A program made the position numbers and the translations under genes. A stretch of 64,000 bases of DNA from an uncultured Verrucomicrobia subdivision 3 bacterium. GTDB lineage: Bacteria > Verrucomicrobiota > Verrucomicrobiia > Limisphaerales > UBA11358. Each line of letters starts with the position of its first letter. Position 1 is the first letter of the stretch. Of the stretch, positions 1-8,836 are shown piece by piece. The stretch is taken from the NCBI GenBank assembly GCA_903865745.1, contig CAIPKV010000032.1, positions 62,001 through 126,000 on the forward strand, written 5' to 3'. The notes beneath the pieces were generated by a model. The model did no database searches, was not told the DNA's origin, and saw only the letters and a program-made list of their open reading frames with translations.

Positions 1-2973
1 CGCCAAATCCCAGACATTGCCATTCGTGCCGCGCCAGACGAGCGTGTTGGTGAGCGGCGCAATGCCGACATTATTGGTCACGCGCAAGAGCACGGTGCCG
101 GGCACGGAAGTGTCGAACGTGTAATTTTGCCGCGTGCTGCCGGTGCTGCCGCCCCACGCGAAATTGGCCGCAGTGCCAATGGTTGAACTGCCGCCGGTAA
201 TCAACGTGTAAGTGCCGGCAGCGGGCAAGCCGCCCGTCAACAGCGGCCAGACGGTGCTGGTGCCGCCGAGCGTCAGCGTGCCGCCGGCGAGTTGAACCAA
301 GTCATTCACGCCGCCGCCGATGTTCGTGCTGCTGGCGAGGTGGAAATAAAAATTGTTGTTCGTCAGCGTAAGGTTGTTCGTGAGGGAATAATAGACCGTG
401 ATGATGTTGTCGTTGGTATCGGTGTAATTGGTCGAGAGCAGCGTGTTCGCGATGGTGAACGTGCCGGGCAAGTTTGATTTGCCGGGCGCAAGCGTCGCGC
501 CGGTCTGCAAGGTGACGTTCCCCGCGACCACGCCGCTGCCGCCGAGCGTGCCGCCAATCACATTGACGGGACTGGTGATGAGCCCGTTGACGAGCAACGT
601 GCCATTGCTGACCGTCGTGTTGCCGGTGTAAGCATTGGTGTTGTTGAGCGAGAGCGCACCGGTGCCGGATTTGGCGAGCGTCATCGTTCCGTAAAGCGAA
701 TTGTTGGTGAAGGTGTAATCCTTGTTGGCCACCACGGTCACGGACGCCGGTTGGGCGGCGGCGGTGAGATTGACGGCGGGCGACGCGGAGCCGGTGTCGT
801 CGAAAATCACCGGGCTTAAATCGTCGTAGGACACCAGGCTGCTACCGTCAAACCAGTTCGTCGAGAGGCCGATGTCCCAAACATTCGAGGTGCCGTCGCC
901 GCGCCATGTCAATTGCGGCAACGGTGCTTCGAGGTTGAGGTAGTCATACATGAAATTGTCGTTCCCGTGGTCAGTGTGATATTCGTGATCGAGCGTGATG
1001 ACATTCGCGCCGACGACGAGTGAAGTGGACGGAATGGGCACATGCGCGACGATGTATTTGCTGTGGATGCCTTCACGAATCATCGTGGTCGTGCCGGGCG
1101 TGCCATTCTGAGGAATGAAATCGGCGATGGACGAACTGTCGTTGTTAACGCGCACAATTTGATAAGAATCCGCAGTGGCGTAGGCGATGTTGAGCCAGTA
1201 GGTGCCGGCTTTGACTGACGAGAGGTTAAAATTCAAATGCCATTTCCACGGCGTGCTGGTCGTGTAATCCACGGTGTGCGCGTAATTCAATGCCGTCGCC
1301 CAGTTGTTGCTGGCGATGTAATATTCAAGCGGGCTGTTGAATTCATTGCCGAAGTTGAGCCACATCGAAGGCCGTCCATATTCGTCGCCGTGACGATATT
1401 TAGCGGCGGTACGGTCGGGATACCCGATCTCCCAAAGCATCTGGCTGCCAGGATGCGGCACTTTCCAAGTCAACGTGCCAAGGTTCGTCACCGTGCCAGG
1501 GGCAAAAGTGAATGGCCCGGTTTGAAATTCCCCGACGGAGCCGTTCGTGCCGGCGCAATAGGCATAAAGCGTGTAAGTCTGCGAACCGCCGTAAGGCGAA
1601 AATGTCGTGACCGGCGGCAAGGTGAAACTGCCGTCCGCCGCGCATTGCGTCCAAAACTGGTAACCGTCGGATTGATATTGCCAGTTGTTCGGATCATTCT
1701 CCAAACCGGCATCCGGCGCGGCCACGCCAATCCACGCGCCTGCCGCATTCGCCTGCGGGCGCAGCGGATCGCTGATGATAAGTTTGCCGCTGATGAGCGC
1801 GCGTTGATTACGCGCCTGATAAACCGAGTTAGTGAGCCACGCGTAAGGCCATACGGATTTTTCCGCGAGCGCCTGATTCTGTGAATCCGCCCAGCACGCC
1901 GCGCCGTTGGACTGGCTGTTGAAATAGAGCAGCCACGGGCCATAAATCTTCGTCCAGTTCGCATTACTGCTCACGGTTAGTCCGGTGTTGTTGTAATGCG
2001 CGATGAGCGGTTCGTAAAGAATCAAGCCGCCGATGCCGCCGGCATATTCGCAGGCGGTCGGGCCGTTGTTCTGATACTCGTGGCCGCCGGCGACATACCA
2101 CATGCCCAGCTTGTTCGTGTCGCTGGCCATGCCAAACGTGTCCACCTTGGGATAATCTATTGTGAAGGAATATTTCGAGTTCGTGCTGCCCGTGAACTGG
2201 CCGGTGGTGTATTGGATGATTTCCTTCGGCATGTTCGTCACGCCAATGGTGTGCCAGCAGTCGTAAAAATTCGGTTGCAGGCCGTTGCGCTTCTGCTGCA
2301 CTCCGCCCAGGAACAGTCCGTATTTGGTGTAGTTGTCAAGATACTGGTTTTCGCACAGGAAATTCGTGTTGTCGTGCGCCGTCGGCCAGATGGACTGAAT
2401 GAACGAGATGTTCAAATCTTTCGCGTAAGTCGCGTAACTTGGCGGATGCCGGATAATCAAGTAACAGTAAAGTCCGGTATTACCCTGACCTAGAACGTAA
2501 TGCAATTCCACATCCCCAACCACGCTATCCACCGCTGGGTTGTAAGTGCGCAGATAGGCAATATCAATGTTCGTGCTCCCAGTCGTCGTACTTATGTACG
2601 TTGCATCGCCGTTGCCGTCGGGATACCAGTAATAATAAATCGCCGTATGGTTGCCGAAATTCACGCCGGATTGACTGACCATTTCCGTCCCATTCGCCGC
2701 CGGCGTGCCCGCACTGCCGGGTTTGAGATATTTGATGGAGTCGATACTCCCGCTGTTCTGGATGGAAACATGAAGAATGCCGTTATCCAAATAGCGGTCG
2801 GCGTGGCCGTTGACAGTTTCCGTACCCGTCGTAACCGTCGTGGTCACTAAGGTGGTGAAGCCGCCGGGATTATTGGCTAGCCCGGTATTCGCAACTAAAA
2901 CCAAGCTCAGCATCAGCGACCACGCGGTGGGTGGCAAAAAAAAGCAGCGGAGAAAATTCATGGAATGTGGCAT
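1..2973 (-). CDS. Secreted rhamnogalacturonan lyase (PL4-like) with autotransporter-associated repeats, partial
   Basis: The frame is open from the ATG at 2973 to the window edge, so the C-terminus is missing; the ORF track omits it because it runs off the window. A GGGAGG ribosome site lies 6 nt upstream. A hydrophobic leader (about residues 1-33) suggests export. Residues 30-365 resemble the PL4 catalytic domain: MWYVAGGHEYQNNGP parallels the family's GG-P motif, and H326 in EPLIAHYNN aligns by eye with the catalytic His of PL4. Residues 390-470 resemble the PL4 fibronectin-like domain II and 505-680 the carbohydrate-binding domain III (QMLWEIGYPDRTAAKYRHG). From about 690 on there are WRG...G..WD and GTGALSLNNTNAYTGNTTV motifs typical of PF12951 repeats. 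The inferred role is beta-elimination of the rhamnogalacturonan I backbone at or outside the cell surface. Confidence 0.85.
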   Translation of the reverse strand, partial: MPHSMNFLRCFFLPPTAWSLMLSLVLVANTGLANNPGGFTTLVTTTVTTGTETVNGHADRYLDNGILHVSIQNSGSIDSIKYLKPGSAGTPAANGTEMVSQSGVNFGNHTAIYYYWYPDGNGDATYISTTTGSTNIDIAYLRTYNPAVDSVVGDVELHYVLGQGNTGLYCYLIIRHPPSYATYAKDLNISFIQSIWPTAHDNTNFLCENQYLDNYTKYGLFLGGVQQKRNGLQPNFYDCWHTIGVTNMPKEIIQYTTGQFTGSTNSKYSFTIDYPKVDTFGMASDTNKLGMWYVAGGHEYQNNGPTACEYAGGIGGLILYEPLIAHYNNTGLTVSSNANWTKIYGPWLLYFNSQSNGAACWADSQNQALAEKSVWPYAWLTNSVYQARNQRALISGKLIISDPLRPQANAAGAWIGVAAPDAGLENDPNNWQYQSDGYQFWTQCAADGSFTLPPVTTFSPYGGSQTYTLYAYCAGTNGSVGEFQTGPFTFAPGTVTNLGTLTWKVPHPGSQMLWEIGYPDRTAAKYRHGDEYGRPSMWLNFGNEFNSPLEYYIASNNWATALNYAHTVDYTTSTPWKWHLNFNLSSVKAGTYWLNIAYATADSYQIVRVNNDSSSIADFIPQNGTPGTTTMIREGIHSKYIVAHVPIPSTSLVVGANVITLDHEYHTDHGNDNFMYDYLNLEAPLPQLTWRGDGTSNVWDIGLSTNWFDGSSLVSYDDLSPVIFDDTGSASPAVNLTAAAQPASVTVVANKDYTFTNNSLYGTMTLAKSGTGALSLNNTNAYTGNTTVSNGTLLVNGLITSPVNVIGGTLGGSGVVAGNVTLQTGATLAPGKSNLPGTFTIANTLLSTNYTDTNDNIITVYYSLTNNLTLTNNNFYFHLASSTNIGGGVNDLVQLAGGTLTLGGTSTVWPLLTGGLPAAGTYTLITGGSSTIGTAANFAWGGSTGSTRQNYTFDTSVPGTVLLRVTNNVGIAPLTNTLVWRGTNGNVWDLA

Positions 2974-3044
2974 AATGTACCTCCCTTCCCTTCCCGATGC
3001 CATCAACAGAACTGGTGACGCCAATTAAACCGCCGGCCGGGCAA

Positions 3045-3944
3045 TCAAACCCAGAGTTTTTCTGGATATTTTCCCTGCGCGACAAGCTGGCGAATGCTTT
3101 CGACAACTTGCGGCCGGTCTTCGCGGTAGGTAACCCCAAACCATGAATCGCCGGAGCGCAACACTTTGCATTTGGCTTGGCCGCTGGTAACCAAATCGCC
3201 CACGGTCGCGGGAATGTAGCACTCGGATTTCTGCTCGCCGCCCGCGCGCTTCAGGAATTTTTCAAACTCCACCCGGAGCTGCGGAAATAGCGCTGGAGTG
3301 AAGCCCCAGAAATTCATCGAGACCGCTTCGTCGCCGGTAAGCTTGGTAATTTTGCCGTCGGCCTCAGTGTTCTTCGCGCCGCTGCCATCCGGCTCAATCT
3401 TCATCATCTCTACGATGTGGGTCAGGTAATTATTGGCATCCACCCGCGAGACGCCGCGCGCGACGCTGCCATGGGCGGACAGCGTATTTTTCAAAATGAA
3501 GCCGACCATCGCATAGTCAGGTGTGCCGGCGGTGAGATGTTGCGCCAAGACTTTGTAAGCTTGCTGACCGTAAAAATCATCGGCGTTAATGGCGGCGAAA
3601 TTTTCTTTGATCACGCCTTCGGCCATTAAAATGGCGTGGGTCGTACCCCAGGGTTTGGTGCGACCGGCGGGCAAGGTGTACGGCGCCGGCAGTTTGTCGA
3701 GTTCCTGAAAAACGTATTCCACGGGCGCATGCTTCTCGAACCGGGCACCGACAATCTCGCGGAATTGTTGCTCGATGTCTTTACGGATCACAAACACGAG
3801 CTTGCCAAACCCGGCGCGCAGGGCGTCGTAGATTGAGTAATCGATGATGGTTTCGCCAGCGGGGCCGACGGGGTCAATCTGTTTGAGCCCGCCATAGCGG
3901 CTACCCATGCCTGCGGCCAGAACGAGCAAAGTTGGTTTTGTCAT
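3045..3944 (-). CDS. Sugar-phosphate nucleotidyltransferase family protein
   Basis: A 299-residue protein opening with LVLAAGMGSRYGGLKQ, the glycine-rich nucleotide-binding loop of the NTP_transferase superfamily, followed by DPVGPAGETIIDYSIYDA. An acidic pair in AAINADDFYGQQA matches the metal-binding region. Proteins of this type usually join a sugar-1-phosphate to a nucleoside triphosphate, but the exact sugar and nucleotide cannot be read from the sequence. It is cytoplasmic, with no leader or membrane segment. It lies downstream of the esterase on the same strand and is not tightly coupled to it (67 bp gap). Confidence 0.8.
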   Translation of the reverse strand: MTKPTLLVLAAGMGSRYGGLKQIDPVGPAGETIIDYSIYDALRAGFGKLVFVIRKDIEQQFREIVGARFEKHAPVEYVFQELDKLPAPYTLPAGRTKPWGTTHAILMAEGVIKENFAAINADDFYGQQAYKVLAQHLTAGTPDYAMVGFILKNTLSAHGSVARGVSRVDANNYLTHIVEMMKIEPDGSGAKNTEADGKITKLTGDEAVSMNFWGFTPALFPQLRVEFEKFLKRAGGEQKSECYIPATVGDLVTSGQAKCKVLRSGDSWFGVTYREDRPQVVESIRQLVAQGKYPEKLWV

Positions 3945-4011
3945 GCGTGGTTATTTTAATTTTTCAGGCGTGGCTGTCGAGAAAATGGTTGGCCGGATAG
4001 CGAGGGCAGAT

Positions 4012-4884
4012 TTAATCCACAAAACCGCGCGCCTTCAACCAGAAAAGGCAGTCAGCGGCCCACGGATGCGGATTGGTGAAGGGCGGCTTAGCTTTCAAGC
4101 CCATGCCGTGTCCGCCCTTTTCGTAGATGTGCAGGTCAAAGGGCACATGATTTTTTCGCAACGCCTCGGCGAATTGCAGCGTGTTCTCCATCGGCACAGT
4201 TTTGTCTTCGAAGGTTGTCCACAAAAAGCATGGTGGCGTATTGGGCGTCACCTGTAATTCGTTTGAAAGCAGTTTCACCAGCTCGGGCGAAGGATTTTTG
4301 CCAAACAGATTATTCTTTGAACCTTGGTGGGTGAACTCGCCCATCGAAATGACCGCATAACAAAGAATTCCCAAATCCGGTCGGGAACTTTGCAGTTCAA
4401 CCACGTCGGCAGAATTCGTATCGCCCGCATCAAAATGGGTCAACAGCGTGGACGCCAGATGTCCGCCCGCCGACGAGCCCATGATGCCGACGCGCTTTAT
4501 GTCGATTTTGTAATCAGCCGCGTGTGCGCGTACCCAGCGCACCGCACGTGCCGCATCGTTCAGCATCGCGGGATGCCGGTAACCGTCTAAGCCCAGCCGG
4601 TATTTCAATACGAAGCAGGTGATGCCATGCTGGTTTAGCCACAGTGCGTAATCATTACCTTCGTGCGGTGCGAGATGGGCGTAACCGCCGCCGGGACATA
4701 TCACCATGGCCGCACCCGTGGCGTTTGAGCCGCACAAATAGGGCGTGATGGTGGGAATGTCGTTGGATGAAGTGCCGAGCGCACCGGGTGCGCCCGAGGG
4801 CCAGAGGGCAATGGAGGTTTGCATTTGAGCGCGGGACAGGCTGAGTGATAACAACAAGATGGCCGCGGCGAAAAACGTTTTCAT
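4012..4884 (-). CDS. Secreted alpha/beta-hydrolase (carbohydrate esterase-like)
   Basis: The ORF track starts at a TTG (4893), but the ATG at 4884 gives MKTFFAAAILLLSLSLSRA, a clean signal peptide, and is preferred. The mature part is a BD-FAE/acetylxylan-esterase-like hydrolase: CPGGGYAHLAPHEG forms the oxyanion loop, GSSAGGH carries the nucleophile Ser (about residue 138), FEDKTVP the Asp and EKGGHGMG the His. About 290 residues, normal for the family. The probable substrate is an acylated polysaccharide or sugar ester in the periplasm, in keeping with the pectin lyase nearby; the precise ester is unknown. Confidence 0.82.
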   Translation of the reverse strand: MKTFFAAAILLLSLSLSRAQMQTSIALWPSGAPGALGTSSNDIPTITPYLCGSNATGAAMVICPGGGYAHLAPHEGNDYALWLNQHGITCFVLKYRLGLDGYRHPAMLNDAARAVRWVRAHAADYKIDIKRVGIMGSSAGGHLASTLLTHFDAGDTNSADVVELQSSRPDLGILCYAVISMGEFTHQGSKNNLFGKNPSPELVKLLSNELQVTPNTPPCFLWTTFEDKTVPMENTLQFAEALRKNHVPFDLHIYEKGGHGMGLKAKPPFTNPHPWAADCLFWLKARGFVD

Positions 4885-4974
4885 GCTATTCAACGCAGTT
4901 TAGCGGTCGTGGTTACAGTTTCAACTCCGAAGCGCGCGTTTGACGCTGTCGGTTTATAGTCTTAATTTCAGCGC

Positions 4975-7002
4975 GTGTTCGAACTTGTTTCCGATTATGC
5001 GCCCGCCGGCGATCAGCCGCAGGCCATTGAAAAGCTGACCGCTGGCATTTTGTCCGGTGCGCCGCACCAGACCTTGCTGGGCGTTACCGGTTCGGGGAAA
5101 ACTTTTACCGTGGCGAATGTCATCAAGAACGTCAATAAGCCCACGCTCATCATTTCGCACAACAAGACGCTCGCGGCGCAGCTTTACGCCGAGTTCAAAA
5201 GTTTTTTTCCGCACAACGCCGTCGAATACTTCGTGAGCTACTTCGATTTTTATCAGCCCGAGGCTTACATCCCGCGCACGGACACGTTCATCGAAAAAGA
5301 TTCCAGTGTGAACGATGACATCGAGCGGATGCGGCTCTCCACCATGGCGTCACTCTTCACGCGGCGCGATGTCATTGTCGTTGCGAGCGTTTCGTGCATT
5401 TACGGCATCGGTAGCAAGGAAGATTACCAGGCGATGGTCATCCCCATCCGCGTGGGTCAGGATCTCACCCGGGAACAGCTGCTTTCGCGCATGGTGGATA
5501 TGCAATATTCGCGGAACGACATTGCCTTCGAGCGCGGCAATTTCCGCGTGCGCGGCGACACCGTCGAAGTCTGGCCGGCCGGCCGCGAGGACGGTTTGCG
5601 CATCGAATTCTTTGGCGAAACCATCGAGAAGCTCACCCGCTTTGAGCCGCTCACCGGTAAGAAAATCGAAGCGCTCCAGGCCAATATGATCTTCCCCGCG
5701 AAGCAATTCGTCACCACCGGTGATAAAATGAAGCGCGCCATTCTCGCCATCCGCGAGGAACTCGGTTACCGCATCGCGGAGTTTGAGCGCGACGGGAAGC
5801 TGATTGAAGCGCAACGCATCAAGATGCGGACAGAATTTGATTTGGAGATGATGGAAGAAATGGGTTTCTGTTCCGGCATCGAAAACTATTCACGCCACAT
5901 CGGGAATCGCCCGGCCGGCTCACGGCCGCATACCCTCTTCGATTTTTTACCCGACGATTATCTGCTCGTGATTGACGAATCGCACGTCACCGTTTCGCAG
6001 ATTGGCGGCATGTTTGAAGGCGACCGCTCGCGCAAGACGGTTTTGGTGAACTACGGTTTTCGCCTGCCCAGCGCGCTGGACAATCGGCCGGTCAACTTCC
6101 TGGAATTTCAAGCGATGCAGAACCAGACCATTTACGTCAGCGCCACCCCCGCAGCCCGTGAGATCGGCTGGTCGCAGGGCCGGGTGGTGGAACTCGTCGT
6201 GCGCCCGACGGGCCTGATTGATCCCAAGGTCACGGTAAAACCGCTCAAAGGTCAGATTGACGATTTGATGGAAGAAGTTCGCCGGCGCAGCGACAAAAAA
6301 GAACGCACCCTCGTCACCACCCTAACTAAACGCACGGCGGAAGAGTTGGCCGATTACTTGCGCGAGATTGGCATCCGCGTGCAATACCTGCACAGCGATA
6401 TTGACGCGATTCAGCGCGTAGAAATCTTACGCTCGCTGCGCAAAGGTGAATTCGACGTGCTCATCGGCATCAATCTTTTGCGCGAAGGTTTGGATTTGCC
6501 GGAGGTTTCGCTGGTGGCGATTCTGGATGCGGATAAGGAAGGTTTTCTGCGCAGCGAAACCAGTTTAATCCAGACAGCTGGTCGCGCCGCCCGCCATTTG
6601 AATGGCGAAGTCATTTTGTATGCCGATGTGATGACCGACAGCATCAAAAAATTTATGGCGGTCACCGAGCAGCGCCGCGCCCGGCAGATTGCCTACAACC
6701 TCGAACATAATATCACCCCGCGCAGCGTGGTGCGCGCGGTCGAGGAAAGTCTCGCGGTGCAGGAAGACCAGCATGCGGCGGCGATGGGGCTCTTGCGCGA
6801 GACGACCACTGATCTCGATGCCACGGAGACCATCCGCGAACTCGAAGGTGAAATGCTCAAGGCCGCCGAAGAGTTGCAGTTTGAGAAGGCCGCGCTGCTC
6901 CGCGACCAGATCAAAGAATTGAAGCGTATGATCGACGGCACGAAGCCCGAGGCGAAGCCGGCGAGTTATCGGAAATCAAAACGGGCGCGGAAACAAATTT
7001 AG
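4975..7002 (+). CDS. uvrB: Excinuclease ABC subunit UvrB
   Basis: Full-length (675 aa) UvrB, the damage-verifying helicase-like subunit of nucleotide excision repair. Visible hallmarks are Walker A GVTGSGKTFTV (about 36-46), the beta-hairpin region YFVSYFDFYQPEAYIPRTD, motif II LLVIDESHVT, helicase motifs V/VI (GINLLREGLDLPEVSLV, QTAGRAARHLNGEVI) and a C-terminal UVR domain (EELQFEKAALLRDQIKEL) that contacts UvrC. The start is GTG (4975), matching the family N-terminus (FELVSDYAPAGDQPQAI); no strong Shine-Dalgarno is seen. It is monocistronic between two minus-strand genes. Confidence 0.98.
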   Translation: MFELVSDYAPAGDQPQAIEKLTAGILSGAPHQTLLGVTGSGKTFTVANVIKNVNKPTLIISHNKTLAAQLYAEFKSFFPHNAVEYFVSYFDFYQPEAYIPRTDTFIEKDSSVNDDIERMRLSTMASLFTRRDVIVVASVSCIYGIGSKEDYQAMVIPIRVGQDLTREQLLSRMVDMQYSRNDIAFERGNFRVRGDTVEVWPAGREDGLRIEFFGETIEKLTRFEPLTGKKIEALQANMIFPAKQFVTTGDKMKRAILAIREELGYRIAEFERDGKLIEAQRIKMRTEFDLEMMEEMGFCSGIENYSRHIGNRPAGSRPHTLFDFLPDDYLLVIDESHVTVSQIGGMFEGDRSRKTVLVNYGFRLPSALDNRPVNFLEFQAMQNQTIYVSATPAAREIGWSQGRVVELVVRPTGLIDPKVTVKPLKGQIDDLMEEVRRRSDKKERTLVTTLTKRTAEELADYLREIGIRVQYLHSDIDAIQRVEILRSLRKGEFDVLIGINLLREGLDLPEVSLVAILDADKEGFLRSETSLIQTAGRAARHLNGEVILYADVMTDSIKKFMAVTEQRRARQIAYNLEHNITPRSVVRAVEESLAVQEDQHAAAMGLLRETTTDLDATETIRELEGEMLKAAEELQFEKAALLRDQIKELKRMIDGTKPEAKPASYRKSKRARKQI

Positions 7003-7040
7003 TTTCAATTTGTTTTTCCATGGCCCGTTTTGCCTAACCC

Positions 7041-8477
7041 CTAAATTTCGTCCGGCTCATCTTCGCGCGGCGGCAGCGTGGCGGCAATCTGCCCCTGCTC
7101 ATCATTGGCGACCACGTAGCCACCCTTGTCGGTGGCCACGGCGTGGATGCCTGGTGTGCCGCCCCATTTCAGCGTCAACGCGCCACCATCCTTGACCGAG
7201 CCCAGCACGACGCGCTCGATGCCCAGGTCGCTGAACAGGCCCAGCTGGCCGCCATCGTTTGACGCGGACAGGATACCGCGCCGGTAACCGTCCGGCGCGC
7301 TGACCGAGAGGATTCCGCATTGTTCCTGGGTGATGAGGGCGGCGGCGGAATTCAAATTAGTCTGCGGTTTGAGATGCAGGCCGGCGCTTTTATCATCGAA
7401 CCCCAGATAAAGCTGGACCACCTTTTGTTCGTTCATAAGCGTCAGGCTGCCACCTTGTTCCGCCATGTTAAATGAGGCGAGGTCGCCGCGCGGGTTTCCC
7501 AAGAACAGCGCGCCCCGGTCTTGGAAGGCGGTCAAAAGCACGGGATGCTTTTTCTCGTCAACGGAATTTAATTGCAAAAAGGGACCTTCCTTAATCATGC
7601 GAATGACGGCGCGCTCGCGGTTTTCCTGGTCGTGAATGATCAGTGCGCCGCCGTGGGCTTCTCCGGTTAATTGTGCCACAGTGCGGTCTTTGGCGTCGTT
7701 GATGGTAATGCCGCTCTGGCTTTTGGCGATGGATTGCAGCCAGATGGATGATTTTTTATCCGCCGCCTTTACCATGATGTTGCCGCCCTCCGCGCCGTTC
7801 AGCATCGCGGCGGAAACCTCACCTTCGTGCATGACCATCACCGCGCCGCCTTGGAGGGTGGCGTTCAGGGTGACGACCGGCCGACCGTCTGGGCGGCTCA
7901 CAATCATCAAGCCGCCGGCGGGCGCGATTTCGGTGTCGCTGACCAGCTTGATGGCGACTTTCTTTTCCGGGGTCACCAGCATCATTTGCCCGCCGGTTTT
8001 CTGGCTGATCATGCCCACGTAGGGTGTGCCGTCATCGTGCGTGACCGCCACGGAGCCGCTGGCGTCGCCAAAGGCTTTCATGACGGCGCGCGGCTTGCCT
8101 TTTTCAAATACGGCAATCTCACCGCAACCCGTTTCCGGAACGGCGTGTGCGAGCAGCGTCGTTTCCCGCGCGGCGGTCTGAAATACCAGCTTGGGTTCGT
8201 CGTTTTCAACGCCGAAGAAAACGCGCTGCTGTCCATCGGCGCCGTCGAAGGCGAGAAAGGTCGCGTCATCGGACGCCATCAGCCGGCCGCGCATTTGCCC
8301 CTGCGGATTGCAGAGCGAAATGATGTTGCACATGATGTTGAGGGTGGCCACCTCTCCGGCTTCCTCCGGCTGCTCAACGCGTAAGAACCGGCTTAGTTCT
8401 TGAAATTCCTTGCGGAGCGCGGCGAGTTCTTGGCGGAGCTGGGAGATGTCGTCAGCGTCAGTCGGGGTTTTAGTCAT
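7041..8477 (-). CDS. Repeat-rich protein of unknown function
   Basis: 478 residues, function not recognised. The N-terminus (about 8-40, DDISQLRQELAALRKEFQELS) is a probable coiled coil. The rest is built from roughly 40-residue degenerate repeats with short beta-strand motifs such as LMASDDATFLAFDGADGQQR, GMISQKTGGQMMLV and GILSASNDGGQLGLFSDLG, alternating glycine turns with hydrophobic strands. This is the look of a beta-solenoid or stacked beta-sheet fibre. There is no signal peptide, membrane segment or catalytic motif. It converges on uvrB, with 39 bp between stops. Confidence 0.7.
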   Translation of the reverse strand: MTKTPTDADDISQLRQELAALRKEFQELSRFLRVEQPEEAGEVATLNIMCNIISLCNPQGQMRGRLMASDDATFLAFDGADGQQRVFFGVENDEPKLVFQTAARETTLLAHAVPETGCGEIAVFEKGKPRAVMKAFGDASGSVAVTHDDGTPYVGMISQKTGGQMMLVTPEKKVAIKLVSDTEIAPAGGLMIVSRPDGRPVVTLNATLQGGAVMVMHEGEVSAAMLNGAEGGNIMVKAADKKSSIWLQSIAKSQSGITINDAKDRTVAQLTGEAHGGALIIHDQENRERAVIRMIKEGPFLQLNSVDEKKHPVLLTAFQDRGALFLGNPRGDLASFNMAEQGGSLTLMNEQKVVQLYLGFDDKSAGLHLKPQTNLNSAAALITQEQCGILSVSAPDGYRRGILSASNDGGQLGLFSDLGIERVVLGSVKDGGALTLKWGGTPGIHAVATDKGGYVVANDEQGQIAATLPPREDEPDEI

Positions 8478-8836
8478 GTACGGGTTTACAGTTAAAGCCC
8501 GCTTTAAACAAATGAATTATGGCCCGCACGAATTCAATGGCAGGCCGGGGTTCGGCTAGGCGCCTCCGGTGGAGTAATAGCAAGCGCCATATGTTACGGG
8601 GTTATAAACCGGACAAAGTTGCCCGCAGATTTCACAAATTAAAGCAGTTTTTTATTTTTAAACCGCGAAATCTGCGTCATCTGTGGATAAAGTCCGGTCA
8701 AGGTTTGCGCAAGGACGGCTTAACCTACTGGGTTTTGGTGCGGCTTCATGCTTTTGCAGGGATTTATCATCGTTTTCCATCGACTCATCCTCTTTTTGGT
8801 GAGTCCGGTTGTGAATTTTATCGCGTTGAGTGTCGG
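8478..8836. other. Intergenic region with a degenerate repeat copy
   Basis: No convincing gene: the ORFs here (8519-8878 plus strand, 8658-8951 minus strand) lack coding character and overlap the end of the SMP-30-like gene. The stretch holds an inverted repeat, CGCAGATTT (8624-8632) and AAATCTGCG (8668-8676), followed by GTCATCTGTGGATAA. The wording resembles the 'cagatt-acacagatt / atctgtggataaa' class of dispersed intergenic repeats that I recall from several bacterial phyla. Confidence 0.5.
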
